From Ailanthus altissimus (taxonomy: Eukaryota > Streptophyta > Magnoliopsida > Sapindales > Simaroubaceae): a stretch of 64,000 bases of DNA. Shown here in pieces: positions 48,171-60,284 of this stretch. Each line of letters opens with the position of its first letter. Within the stretch, counting starts at the first letter, position 1. A program made the translations under genes and the position numbers. A model generated the notes under the pieces. That model saw nothing but the letters and a program-made list of their open reading frames with translations, did no database searches and had not been told where the DNA came from. The stretch spans positions 17,266,501 through 17,330,500 of the forward strand of contig OX327705.1 in assembly GCA_946807835.1 (NCBI GenBank), in the 5' to 3' direction.

Positions 48171-49491
48171 TGATAAGAAAGTAAAAGCACTAGTAAAATT
48201 TATACTTAATTTTTATATTTTTCTTTAAATCATAAATATTTGGCTATTTAATTTTTTTTTTATTATAAATAGATGCATGATGGAAAATGTAATGCATAGG
48301 AATAAACGGGAGGCGAATCGGACGTTAAACGAAGAAGTTACGCTCAAAATACGAAAGGGGCACCATGGTTGAATGCTGCAGCGCCCAGCGACTGAGCGCC
48401 GTGGAGCTCGAGGCGGTGAACAGTGTCAGTGGGAACAGTATTTTTGCTACATTAATCCGTATACAGTATTTTTGCTACAGTAACCGTGAACAGTATTTTG
48501 AAGACAAAAACCTATAAATAGAAAGCCAAAAACCCTAAGAGGGGGAGAAGAAAAAAGAGGCAAAAACTTAGAGAGAGAATTCACAACACAAATCAAAGAT
48601 CAAAGCCAAAGATTGAAGAACCAAGATCAGGATTCAAGCTTCAAGTCAAGATTAAGGGAGAAGCACATCAAGAAGTCACTTTGATTAGTTGTTCTTCTCT
48701 TTTTTTATCATTATGCTCTTTTTTTTGTTGATCTTTATGAATTAGTTTGATACTTTTGGTTTTGTGATGGGTTAATTTGTTCATCTAGGGTTAGACTATG
48801 TGAACCTAGTATGGATTTGGATTGTGTTAAATTTAGTTTATGAACTTGATAAATTCAACTGATTAATTATATCTTGTGTTTAATGCTTTCATTATACCTG
48901 ATCAATATTTTGAATGATTGAGGAATCATGATGAACTCGACGGAGGGATTCATGTATTTAGCCTAGGGTAGTTTGATGCATGATCATATAGTAACAACTA
49001 TGAGTTCCATTTAGGATAGACATATACCTAGGTGGCATGTATGGTATAATTTAGACTTGATCTTAATGAATTACATTCTGATTTGATTACTATAGACATA
49101 TAGGTGATTGTTAGAATGCGTAATATAGTTACTTGACTATTGACAGAGGCTTGTGATGAGATTAGTGTCTAAGCCAATCAATTAGTATTAAGAGATTAAC
49201 TAAGTGGTTAATGAATCCAATAAAATATTAGGGGACGAGTCAAAACCCTAGATTATCTTTATTTGTGAATTCTATTCTTTACTTTTGTTTAGTTAATTGA
49301 GAGAACTAGATTAGTTACATAAATTTCAGATTTTGGTTTTCTGAATAAAAGTTAAATAGGTATAATTTTAGTACTTGATTTATAGAATTAAATTGCATAG
49401 TCCCTGTGGGATAGATATCTGGACTTAAAATCCTATATTACTTGATACGATAGCGCGCACTTGCTCTTAGCTACTATAGCACAACCAATCA
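48171..49491 (+). repeat. 5' LTR of element B
   Basis: 1321 bp, TGATAAGAAAG to ACCAATCA. Nearly identical to 55978-57308 over long stretches, so B is the youngest element here. Confidence 0.9.
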
Positions 49492-49497
49492 AGTTTT

Positions 49498-49515
49498 TGA
49501 CGCCGTTGTCGGGGA
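49498..49515 (+). other. Primer binding site of element B (tRNA-Asp type)
   Basis: TGACGCCGTTGTCGGGGA, two mismatches to TGGCGCCGTTGCCGGGGA; both are transitions. Confidence 0.85.
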
Positions 49516-49649
49516 CTAGTTTTATCTATTCTTTACATCAATACTAATACCAAGCTACTTACTTTTAATTCAGATTTTTGTTTTTATTTTTATTTTATCT
49601 TCTTCTTTTTACTTTGATTTTCTTTTTATTTTGCTTTGATAGTTCACAC

Positions 49650-52600
49650 CATGGAGGGAATAATGACCATATCAATAATCCTCTGTTTGAGCCCATAATA
49701 CCATAGAGAGCTTTGAAAGAGTATGTTATCCCAACTACAAGTGGTGTTCAGTCTAGTATTCGGCGACCAACCATTAACGCTAATAACTTTAAGATCAAGT
49801 CGAATATTATTCAGATGTTGAAAAAAACTATGCAATTCAGCGAAGCCCCCAATGACGATCCTAACATGCATATCATAAACTTCTTGAAAATTTGTGATAC
49901 CTTCAAGTACAACGAAGTCTCCGACGATGCCATTAGATTGAGATTATTCCCTTTCTCTTTAAGGAACAGAGCTAAGAGTTGGTTGATATCATTGCCATCA
50001 GGATCCATATCAACGTGGGAAAATTTAGCACAGAAGTTCTTAACCAAGTTCTTTCCACCAGTAAAGACAGCAAAAATGAGGAATGACATCACGTCATTCA
50101 GTCAGATTGATGAAGAGTCATTGTATGAGGCATGGGAGCGCTTCAAGGACATGTTGAGGAAGTGTCCTCATCATGAAGTAACTAAATGGCTATTAGTCCA
50201 AATGTTCTATAATGGATTAGTAGGCCATTTGAGGACTATTGTAGATGCCGCTGCTGGAGGAGCTTTAATGAATAAGTTTACAGATAAGGCTTATGATTTA
50301 TTAGAAGAGATGGCGTCAAATAGTTACCAATGGCCACCAGAGAGAGTTACACCCAAGAGAGTTGCTAGTATATATAAGATTGACGCATTCAATGCATTGG
50401 CAGCACAAATCAATTCATTATCCAAGAATTTTGATGCATTGAATGCCGTCAAAACTTGACAAGTGATATGCGACTTTTATGGTGATAACCACATGAATTG
50501 GCGGTGCATAGAAGCAACAAATTATGTGGGCAATTTCAATCGTCAACAACCTATCCCACAATCAAATTTCTACAATCTGAGGTAGAGAGATCATCCTAAC
50601 TTCTCTTGGCGTTACAACCAAGAGGAGCCATTTAGACCAATAAATCCTATAATATCCAATCCCTATTAGTAGTATTAGCGCCTAGATTTTTGTATAGAGC
50701 AAATAAGACACCGTAGGGTTACTCAATTTTAACCCTATTAGAAATATTTCCTTTATAGTGCACGTGAGAGATATTAGACCTAATTTAGTAATTTCACACT
50801 CGACCGGTGCGTCGGACGACCCTAGAATATTTTTGAAATTTTTCTCCATTGGCTTGGAAAAGAAAATCCTAATTTACTACATGAATTTTTATGTGAGGGT
50901 GATGTATGGAACAAGCCTTTGTTGAGAAACATAATCCATATATTAGAGAATGGATCAATTAGAAGAAATCTCATGGATTGCCAAGTTGGAATTTTTAGTT
51001 AGTTCTTTGGACTATTCTAACTAGATAGTTACAAATGAACTAATTACATAATTAGTTTTCAACTAATGGAAAATTAGTAATATTAAGTAAGTTGAAGGGA
51101 AACATGGTCAATTGAGGGAGCACTATATATATGATGGAAGTGTGTAGAAATTAAAAAAAAAACTAAAAGCAAACACTTAGAGTAAAAAGAGAGAAAATTC
51201 GAGCTTGAAGGGGGGTGTTGCTACAGTGACCTTTTAAGTTTTTTTTCCATAATTTTTCATACTTAATCAAGCCAAAATAAGGTTACATACCAATCCCTAA
51301 GCTCAATTGAAGCCTCAATTAGTGGAAATTCAAGAAAAAGAGGTAAGAAAAGCATTGTTTTATAAGTTTGATAAGTGAGCTTTCAAGAATGCTTAAATTG
51401 ATGTTCTTGTGTGTATTCTTGGCTTAGATTGAGTTGAATTCTAGTGTGGAGCTTGAATGAGTCATCAATTTGAAGAAATTGGCAAGGTAAGAATTAGAAT
51501 TTTTGGTGATTTTGATGTAGAGATTTCAATTGGTTGTAATTAGGGCTTTAGAATGAAATTGGCTTGATTTTGTTGTAATTTGAACAAGAAATTGAGAAAA
51601 GAAATGTGTTGGAACCTAGGGTGAAATTCTGCCACTTTAGGAAAGTTAGGGATTAAATGGTGTTTTGATTGAGTTGTTGTGTGTAAATGGTGCATATTGT
51701 AAATTGAATGTATATGGTTGATGGAAAAATAAAAAAATGAAGATAATGGAACATAATTGTCCATTTTGAAGAGGTGAAGGGCAATTATATCCAACAAAGT
51801 TATAAGGTGTTCAATAATTTTCAGAGTGCCGGATGGTGAGTTAGATTAGATTAAATGGCTCCGTAAATAAAAATCGGGAAGTAGTATGCATCCGGACTTT
51901 GTATGCCGATTAGGGCGTTTAGTAGTTAAATGAGATTCTAGCATTCGATTTAGTTCTAAATGTCATTTGTGGTGCGTAGGTGAAGATAACCGAGAGCGGT
52001 AACAGGAGCAGAAATTGGGAGCGAAATTGAGCGCGGATCGGTAATGAGTGGAAATCTGCCATTTCTTTTACTTTTCGTTTATTATGTTTTCGCATAAAGA
52101 ATATGTATGTTTATGAGCTTTCGATGCATAAACAGGATTTATAATCTTGATATATAGTCATAGACATGCTTTTACATGTTCGATTTGAGAAACAGTTTTA
52201 AAAATTGTGCATTTGTTTTAAAGGCCATTGGTACCCTCAGATTGTAGTGGTGATGATTGTATTAGACCCGGCCGGTATATCCTGTGCATATGGGCAGGTC
52301 TTGGGGGTGTGTACTAACTCTGGAAAGTCAGGATGTCGAGTCATGTGAGTCGCCCTATGTGTACGGAGTATTGTCTCGCTATATGTATACGATGTAGGAT
52401 TCCGCTGCATAGCCAGTGAGATGTCTTGAGATGTTACTATAGGTGCTGCTATTTGAGATGCCCCATGACCTACTCACGTGTGCTGTGCTAGTTGATTCGC
52501 TGCGTGAGTATAGAGCTTTAGGGTTACTATTGATACAATTTAGAAAGAAAATGACCGAGCAAAGATTTTACTAGTTTTCTATTTACCGATAGCATTTATG

Positions 52601-53737
52601 CATTTATATACACACATCAGTTATTATATTATACAGATTCTAGATATGGTTTTCCAAAGATGTAGATAAAACCCCTTCGACAAGATTTCATTAGCATATA
52701 ATATTAGAAACCGTTTTATAATTTTACATCAGTTTTAGAAGCATGATTTCTGCATGAACTTTAGAATTTGCTATCTATACATAATGTTATTTTATTTGAA
52801 ATCTTATTTGCACTCACTGAGCTCCTTTAGCTCACCCGTTTTGTGTTTTATATTTTCTAAACCCCTCTTCCAGGTGCAGGTCTCAGTACGCAAGCTGCTG
52901 ATTCTCCTATTGCCGAGTAGTGGGCCGAATCCGAAGATCATTTTTGTACATGTAAATATACTAAGTAGCACTCTTTACTTTATGCATAGTAGTTGTAGGC
53001 ATGTATATTTGTATGTATGTTTTGAAACAACAAGAAAATAATTCGAGATTATGATGATCATTTTTTCTTTTCATGAGTATGCTCATTTTGGGATTTAAAT
53101 GAATAATTGAGTTGTGTTGGATTTTATTTGGAAAGAACCGGAGGTCCGAATTGGTAGTATTGAGAAGTGTTTGAAATATAAGTGATATTTCTTTGCAGGT
53201 TTTATATGAATTTTCCGAAAACCAGGGGAAACTCTGTCCGTTTTTTTTTAATTTAAGATGTCATTTTCATGCATATTACAAGACCTTCTAAGTAGTAGCA
53301 AGAATTAAAAAGGGGTTCGCCTCGCAAAATTTCTCAACTTTTCCAGTTAAGTTCGAAGGAACTTCCGTCGGAGTGCCCGGCAAAGCCGCTGGGATCTATA
53401 GTAGAGGGTCTCGGGTCGGGTCCTGTCAAATCCTCTAGGATTTCCACCACTACAAGAAAAGAACCTGACATTGGAAGACATGTTTATGCAATATATAAAG
53501 TCCAATGATGTCATCCTACAGAATCATTCAACATCTTTGAAGAATTTAGAGGTTCAAATGGGACAACTTACCATTACAATTAATAGGAGACCTCATGGCA
53601 CTTTACCAATCGATACTGAGACAAATCCAAAAGAGAATATAGAGCTATGCCAAGCAATCAACTTGAGGTATGGTGAGATCTTACAAGAAAACACATTCAT
53701 ACCACCACAACCAAGTATGGAGAAGAAGGAAGTGTAG
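49650..53737 (+). pseudogene. gag: gag of element B, split by solo LTR N
   Basis: Athila-type Retrotrans_gag capsid. The open frame 49713-50459 (248 codons) holds RRPTINANNFKIK, DDPNMHIINFLKICDTFKYN, DAIRLRLFPFSLRNRAKSWL, AQKFLTKFFP, LYEAWERFKDMLRKCPHH and DAAAGGALMNK. A TAG lies just before it (P*RALKEY) and a TGA at 50457. Beyond that comes a zinc-knuckle-like CDFYGDNHMNWRC with its second Cys lost, and YVGNFNRQQ. After three TAG codons near 50667-50678 solo LTR N interrupts. The tail resumes at 53440, with an open frame 53471-53737 (LEVQMGQLTITINRRPHGTL). No pol follows. Confidence 0.9.
50686..53433. mobile_element. Solo LTR N, gypsy type, about 2.75 kb, inside gag of element B
   Basis: Long non-coding insert containing a TGCACTCACTGAGCTCC ... 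TTTAGCTCACCC block and a TCGGGTCGGGTCCTGTCA end, features I associate with LTRs of Tekay/Del chromoviruses. The host gag frame runs up to CGCCTAG on the left and on from CTAGGATTTCC on the right; the flanks CCTAG (50681-50685) and TCTAG (53434-53438) form a likely duplication. Exact LTR ends are uncertain by several bases. Orientation is probably plus. Confidence 0.65.
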
Positions 53738-55977
53738 AAAAATAAAGTACAACTATATAGACCGCCTATTCCTTTTCTTCATAGGCTACAAAGGTGTCAA
53801 ATAAGTGTTGAAACACAAAATCAGCAGCATACTAGTCCAGAAAATAGTGCAGAATTCTCAACAATAGAATGTGTAGAAACTGGAATTAAAGTACAACAAC
53901 ATTCTAAGGTGCAAAAAAGTGATAACATTGCAGAAAATACTAGTAACAAAGAGCAAAATCAGCTCATGCATACTATATTACTTTATTGTTGCAGCATTAA
54001 TGTAGTGCCATCAAACACCAAAGAGCTCAAAGATATGAAGGTATTGAATCTTCATATAAAAAAGAAGGCGTTAAGGCATAGAAAGAGAAGAAAGAAGAAA
54101 AAGAAAAAGAAGCAGTACAATGACAGGATCAAAGAGAAGAGCACAAAAGAAACACTTCACCAGTCTAAGATTCAAGTCTTTCGGAGAAACACAAGGAGAA
54201 AGAGGAACAAGTTGCTGCCCAGATCAAATAAAGAAGATATGGAAGCTAAAAGAAACAAAGCCTAACAAGCTCACATATAAAGATGCTTCCACTATTGACT
54301 TTGATCCTCCATAAGAGTAGAAAGAGCCTCGCCAAGCCGATGGCGTTAAATCAAGCGCTTATTGGGAGGCAACCCAAGTAAATTTTTAATTTTTATTAGT
54401 TTATTTTTAGTTTTATTTATGTTAGTTTCTTTTAGGAATAAAATCAACAAGTCAATCATTCAAAAAAGCAGCTCAAGCAATTTGAAACATTAGAAGTAAA
54501 GGAATGCCACAATCTAATCAATGGATAACAACGTTGCATTGCTTCAGCTTTATCTACCAGGGGAGTTTTTCTTACTTTAAGTTTATTTTTAGACATTGAG
54601 GACAATGTCTAATTTAAGTTTGGGGGTGAAAAACACACTTTCTTGTATCTATTTTGCTACTTATATTGGTTGGTTGTTTTGTGGAGTAATTTTTTTTTTT
54701 TAGGTTGTTAAGTTTTGGTTGAGAGGATGATCATTAGTCCATGATAAAAAATAAAATATTTGCTGAATTTATTTTCACAAGTTTTTAGGAAATAATAGAT
54801 GCTTGAGATAACTCTTTTATCATAATTCTTGGATTGAGTTCAAACTTATTTTTGATCACCTATTCCTGAGCACATTGAAAGAAATATGTATTAGTTGAAT
54901 TTTTTGCATAGAGTTATTCATACTTAAGTAGTACACCACAGTCTCGAAGACCAATACTCTAGAACTTGCTTGATTACTACTTGAGGCGAAATACTAGAAT
55001 TCACATGCTTAGAGAAATGACATTAGGCCATCTTTGAACCGTTTGAGCCTTTTTGAGCCTACCTTATATGTATATTTATCCCTAGTTGCCCCGTTTGAGC
55101 CTAATTACCCATTTTTTCTATTTAACCACATTACAAGCCTAAAGACTTTGAGTTTTCTTATCTTAAAATCTATCGGTAGCACCATAAATCTTGAGTTTAC
55201 TTAAAAATATTCTTAAAATAAAAAGGTTGTGGATGTATGAAAGAAGGGTACTGCAATGAAAAGCAATAAGTCTTGAAGGTGTATATCATTCTAAGTTTGG
55301 GGTACGTAAAAAAAATAAATAAAAAGTTTAAATGCATAATACCCCTAGCTTAAAAAAATAAGAAATTCTTTGCAAAAATGTGAAAAAGAAAGATGGGAAT
55401 AGCATAAGTTTGGAGAAAGAAATGAATAATCAAGGAAGAGAAGGAATCAAGAGGTTTCTAAGTAAAGTCTATGTGTTAATGGTATGATTTGCACTTTATA
55501 TATATTTTTATATCCCACCTTTATCTTAGCCTTACATTACAAGCTAATTAAATTCCTAAATAAATCCTTAGACATGTGTATTTCTACATTAGTGGAGAGT
55601 AGTATAAAAAATAAGCTTATGGTAGTGTTATAATTAAATATGCCGAGACATCATATTTATGTACTTTCTTAAGTATTGAGTAAATTCATGTTCTATTTAG
55701 CTAATTACTTACTTATTACACACACACACAAGTGATCATTTATAAAGGAGAATGAAGTACTTGATCAATGATATGAGGATTGTTGAAAGTTGTTTATTGA
55801 TTTCTAAAGAGTCTTGTGCTATTTTTAACAGCCTTAATTTGAGACTATGATAATGATTATTCAATCAACTAAAACTTATTTTTAGTTTTTAATTTTTGTT
55901 TTTGAGTGAAGAATAAGTTGTGAATGTTTTTCTTTATTTTGCTCAAGGACGAGTAAAGTCTTAAGTTTTGGGGTATT
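53738..55977 (+). other. Non-coding 3' region of element B
   Basis: Begins with a YRPPIPFLHRLQRCQ-like segment that precedes protease in autonomous relatives, then lysine-rich frames (53909-54314) that owe their length to A/G-rich repeats. A GGGAGGCAACCCAAGTAAAT block at about 54365 starts the region shared with A and C. There is a short CA microsatellite near 55721, and a TTAAGTTTTGGGGTATT polypurine stretch ends at 55977. No gene is called. Confidence 0.7.
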
Positions 55978-57308
55978 TGATAAGGAAGTAAAAGCATTAG
56001 TATAATTTGTACTCAATTTTTATATTTTTATCTAAATCATAAATATTTGGCTATTTAATTATGGTTTTTGATCATAAATAGATGCACGATGGAAAATGTG
56101 ACACATAAGAACAAACGAAAGGCGAATCGGACGTCAAACGAAGAAGTTACGCTCCAATTATGAAATGGGCACCAAGGTTGAGCGCCGTAGCGCCCAGCGA
56201 CTTAGCGTCGTGGCGCTCGAGGTGGTGAACAGTGTCTGGGAACAGTATTTTGCTACATTAATCCGTATACAATATTTTTTGCTACAGTACCTCGTGAACA
56301 GTATTTTGAAGACAAAAACCTATAAATAGAAAGCTAAAAACCCTAAGAGGAGGGGAAGAAAAAAGAGAAAAAAGAGGCAAAAACTTAGAGAGAGAATTTA
56401 CAACACAAATCAAAGATCAAAGCAAAAGATTGAAGAACCAAGATCAAGATTCAAGCTTCAAGTCAAGATTGAGGGAGAAGCACATCAAGAAGTCACTTTG
56501 ATTAGTTTTTCTTCTCTTGCTTTATCATTATACTCTTATTCTTGTTGATCTTTATGAATTGGTTTGATACTTTTGATTTTGTGATGGGTTAATTTGTTCA
56601 TCTAGGGTTAGACTATGTGAACCTAGTATGGATTTAGATTGTGTTAAATTTAGTTTATGAACTTGATAAATTCAATTGATTGCTTCTATCTTGTGTTTAA
56701 TGCTTTCATTATACCTGATCAATATTTTGAATGATTGAAGAATCATGATGAACTCGACGGAGGGATTCATGTATTTAGCCTATGGTAGTTTGATGCATGA
56801 TCATATGGTAACAACTATGAGTTCCATCTAGGATAGACATATACCTAGGTGGCATGTATGGTATAATTTAGACTTGATCTTAATGAATTACATTCTGATT
56901 TGATTACCATAGACATATAGGTGATTGTTAGAATGCGTAATATAGTCACTTGACCATCGACAGAGGCTTGTGATGAGATTAATGTCTAAGCCAATCAATT
57001 GATATTAAGGGATTAACTAAGTGGTTAATGAATCCAATGAAATACTAGGGGACGAGTCAAAACCCTAGATTATCTTTATTTGTGAATTCTACTCTTTGCT
57101 TTTGTTTAGTTAATTGAGAGAACTAGATTAGTTACATAAATTCTAGATTTTGATTTTCTGAATAAAAGTTAAATAGTTATAATTTTAATACTTGATTTAT
57201 AGAATTAGATTGCATAGTCCTTGTGGGATTGATATCTGGACTTAAAATCTTATATTACTTGATACGATAGCGTGCACTTACGCTTAGCTACTTTAGAACA
57301 ATCAATCA
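55978..57308 (+). repeat. 3' LTR of element B
   Basis: 1331 bp, TGATAAGGAAG to ATCAATCA; pair of 48171-49491. Confidence 0.9.
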
Positions 57309-57313
57309 ACGGG

Positions 57314-58972
57314 CTTCCATACATATGAAAAAAATACCTACCCCTACAGAAAGCAAAAAAATATCACTCAATGAACAAAAAATCACATCCAAAAATAGAA
57401 TGAACATTTTTAAAGATAGCAAAAATGCGTCTCAAATATAAGAACACACAAGTATCTCAAAATTTTCAAATAGAATTAAGCAAAATCATCTGAAGACTCT
57501 TGCAGAAGCTTTACCAGAAAATGGGCCAACCCACGAGGTAGATAGAGACGAGAATACCTCCTCCTCGAATCCCCTCCCTAACCTGAGTCTGTAGCATTTG
57601 ACCTTTCACCTCTTCTCTGATTTTCCTTTGAGAGATGGGTAGGACCCTCTGAATCACAGATACTCGATAGGATCCTTTGTAAAAACAAAATCTATAAGAG
57701 TTAGTAAGACCTTACTTAGGGACAATAACATCCAAAAGAGTCACATACTTTTGTGTCGTCAAAAGCCAATCCTTAACAAAACTAGAGAAGTATCAATTAC
57801 ATTATCTAGTCATTTAACCTTTTCATACTTCCACGGGCTTATCTTGCAAATAATACTTACTCTTTCATAAAAAGCATCCTTATATCAAAAGCCTTTTTTG
57901 GGAGGGTTATGTACTAAATGGCCACCTTCCCTTAGAAGCATAAATAGGTGTTTTAGATTATTACTTAATAAAAGTCGATTACATGCACATTTACAGGGCA
58001 CTTTTTTTTTTGTAGAGTCGCGTTGTATCCTAGAACGAGTATAGAAAGCCATAATTTAAGGTTAGGATGATTAGAAAGAGTCATGTGTCATAGGTTGCTT
58101 GTACAAACTTTAAAATAATTTTTTGGAAGGATTGTGCACTTTACAACCACCCTCTATTGGAAGCACGATATCAAAAGATTTCTTTGGAAGAGTTCAGTGC
58201 CTTTACCTTTAAGGAAAGCATATTAAAGACTTTTGAAAAATGAAGCTTCATAGTAAATACTTCCCTAAAAATGAAAGTAAAATATTTCCCTCATAAGAGC
58301 ACAAAATTAAGAAATACTTTTATGATTAAAAGCATAATCATTTTTTGCAAGAAGCATTGGGATTCAAAATCATCCTCTAAAATCACAAAGTATCCAACAA
58401 AGAACGTCCAAGTCAACTAGGCCACTACATTAAGAACGCCAAACAATCCCTTCACTGACACATCCAATAGGCAAGATCCAAATGAAAAGTTAAAAAGTGT
58501 TCAGGAAGTATCACTTGATCTTATTTCTGACTATATAAATATCGTATTCAGATTACTGCGTTATTCTAAAAGTGATATTTACTCAATTGTTTTTTTAATT
58601 TCATCATATATATGTTAAGGTATATCACAAAAAAGATGATTTACCATTTCTTCTCACATGACCACATGGTTATTATATCACATGCATTGAAGCATTTCTT
58701 TCACAAGGCAATATTCAAGGACACAATTATAAATAAAAGTAAATATTATTGCTTCTAGAGCAATTAGACTAAAATAAAAAGACTACAATAATAATATCCT
58801 AGGCACATCTAAAAGCTTTAAAATGGTCTGATACACATCCATCTTCTATATAGGAAACATCTACACTATGAAAAAAAGAAAAAAAAAACATGATACATGC
58901 AAAGCTCCTTAGTAGAAATGTTCAATAGTGCATCTAGAACACTTCTACTTCACTTTTGGGTGAAAGGGGGTA
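57314..58972 (+). other. 3' region of the L unit continued
   Basis: Resumes the sequence interrupted by B. It holds degenerate copies of the 53-bp repeat (57880-57960 and 58120-58250: GGGAGGGTTATG, TTGGAAGGATTGTGC, TTGGAAGAGTTCAGTG) and ends with a polypurine stretch GTGAAAGGGGGTAA. Confidence 0.65.
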
Positions 58973-59470
58973 AGACTTTGAATCCTATTCAAATTCTAAT
59001 TGATTAATTATTATTCTACATGAAGAATAATTTTTTATAAGTAGATGAAATTCATTTAAAGTCTTTTTTTCTTGTTTAAAATAAATTATAATTCTTAATT
59101 AGCTCAGATTTAATTAAATTCATACTTTGATAGAGATTTGGGTTCATGTATTCATACTTTAATATGGATTAAAATTTATAAACTATAAATAAATATGCAA
59201 CCTTACTCATAATTCATTCTACATTCTACATCCAATATTCAGTATTCATCATTTATTATTCAACTCTTATACACAATTCATTCATTGCTCTCCTATTTAT
59301 TTTTGAGACATTCTCTATATACAACACCTTTTTTTTTTTATCAAATACTTATATAATCGTCGAAGTATTTTTTTTTCTTTTTATAGGAAAATAATACTCT
59401 TTCCACAAATTTGAGGAGAGATCAAAAGTAAGAAGATAATTTTGACAAATTTCAAAACCCAGAAACTTCA
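58973..59470 (+). repeat. Third LTR of D/L, shortened
   Basis: About 500 bp. The 3' half closely matches 44960-45281 (ATTCATACTTTAATATGGAT, CTATAAATAAATATGCAACC); the 5' part is largely missing or diverged. It ends at ACTTCA with no primer site after it, as expected for a 3' LTR. Confidence 0.75.
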
Positions 59471-59475
59471 AACAC

Positions 59476-60280
59476 CAATTAGTCATATGTGCTAACATTA
59501 AATATTCTTACTGAGCCATGTTCTAGCGCTCGGAAAAAAACTCATTTTTAACTCATAACAAGTGAATCTATTTAATCGCAGTAATATATATAAAACCATA
59601 GGCACCTTAATTTCAAACGAATCTTCAGTAGCATTGTGCTAAATTGTAATTTTTTCTTCTTTTAAATTTTCTTCCAGTAAAATTTCTAAACCTTGTTTTA
59701 GGATCAAAGACCATTGCGGTCATGAATTCTTGTTAGAGGGTGCTAATTTCAATAAAAGTGGAACTTAAGAGAGGATTTGATATTCTTATGATCTAGGAGG
59801 GGCTACATGACAATTAACTGAACAAAAAGGTAGAGGTTTGTTCAAAACCCAGCGGGGCTGAAGCACCTTCTGGGCCCAAAGTAACTCTGCCACTTGGAAG
59901 CGGAATATTCAATTAAATACAACAATTATCATTTTCATAGAGTCGTGGATCAACAAATTTTTTATATGCGTGGAGCCTATCATATCTCATACCTTTTTTT
60001 TAATTATTATTAATATAATATTATTCAAATTTAAAACTTTCTTATAGAAAAATACAATCACTCGTTAACAGGGGATTATTTAAAAAAAAATTACTTTTAT
60101 TTAAAATAAAAAAAATTTAATCTCAAAACTTAACCTCACAAAAAAAAATGAATTATCATCATTAAAGAGGGATAAAACTTCACGAGAGAAAAAATTTTGT
60201 ATTCCAAAATTACTTATATTAATCATAAATTACAATCATAATTAATCAATAAATTATTTTAATATTTTTCAGTGGCCGTG
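59476..60280. other. AT-rich unique DNA
   Basis: No element ends or coding motifs recognised. Long A and T runs. Confidence 0.4.
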
Positions 60281-60284
60281 AGGG

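Larger units (their letters stand above)
48171..57308 (+). mobile_element. Element B: gag-only Ty3/gypsy (Athila-like) retrotransposon
   Basis: LTRs 48171-49491 and 55978-57308, tRNA-Asp primer site, the best-preserved gag in the window, a conserved non-coding 3' region and polypurine tract. Target duplication ACGAG (48166-48170) against ACGGG (57309-57313). No polymerase domain. Inserted in the 3' region of the L unit; its gag is split by solo LTR N. Confidence 0.9.
29498..59470 (+). mobile_element. Element D/L: Tat-type Ty3/gypsy array with three LTRs
   Basis: Layout: LTR (29498-30161), gag, protease, duplicated reverse transcriptase, RNase H, [element C], integrase, [TRIM], remnant, [solo LTR M], remnant, LTR (44502-45281), second gag, tandem-repeat 3' region, [element B], more 3' region, third LTR (about 58973-59470). 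The first two LTRs are each followed by a GCCATCT-type primer site; the third is not. This LTR-internal-LTR-internal-LTR form fits recombination between two related copies. The outer target duplication is not clear. Confidence 0.7.

Noticed and set aside
53909..54314. Lysine/arginine-rich frames resembling a nuclear or RNA-binding protein
   Set aside because: They come from an A/G-rich stretch in the non-coding 3' part of element B; composition alone explains them.
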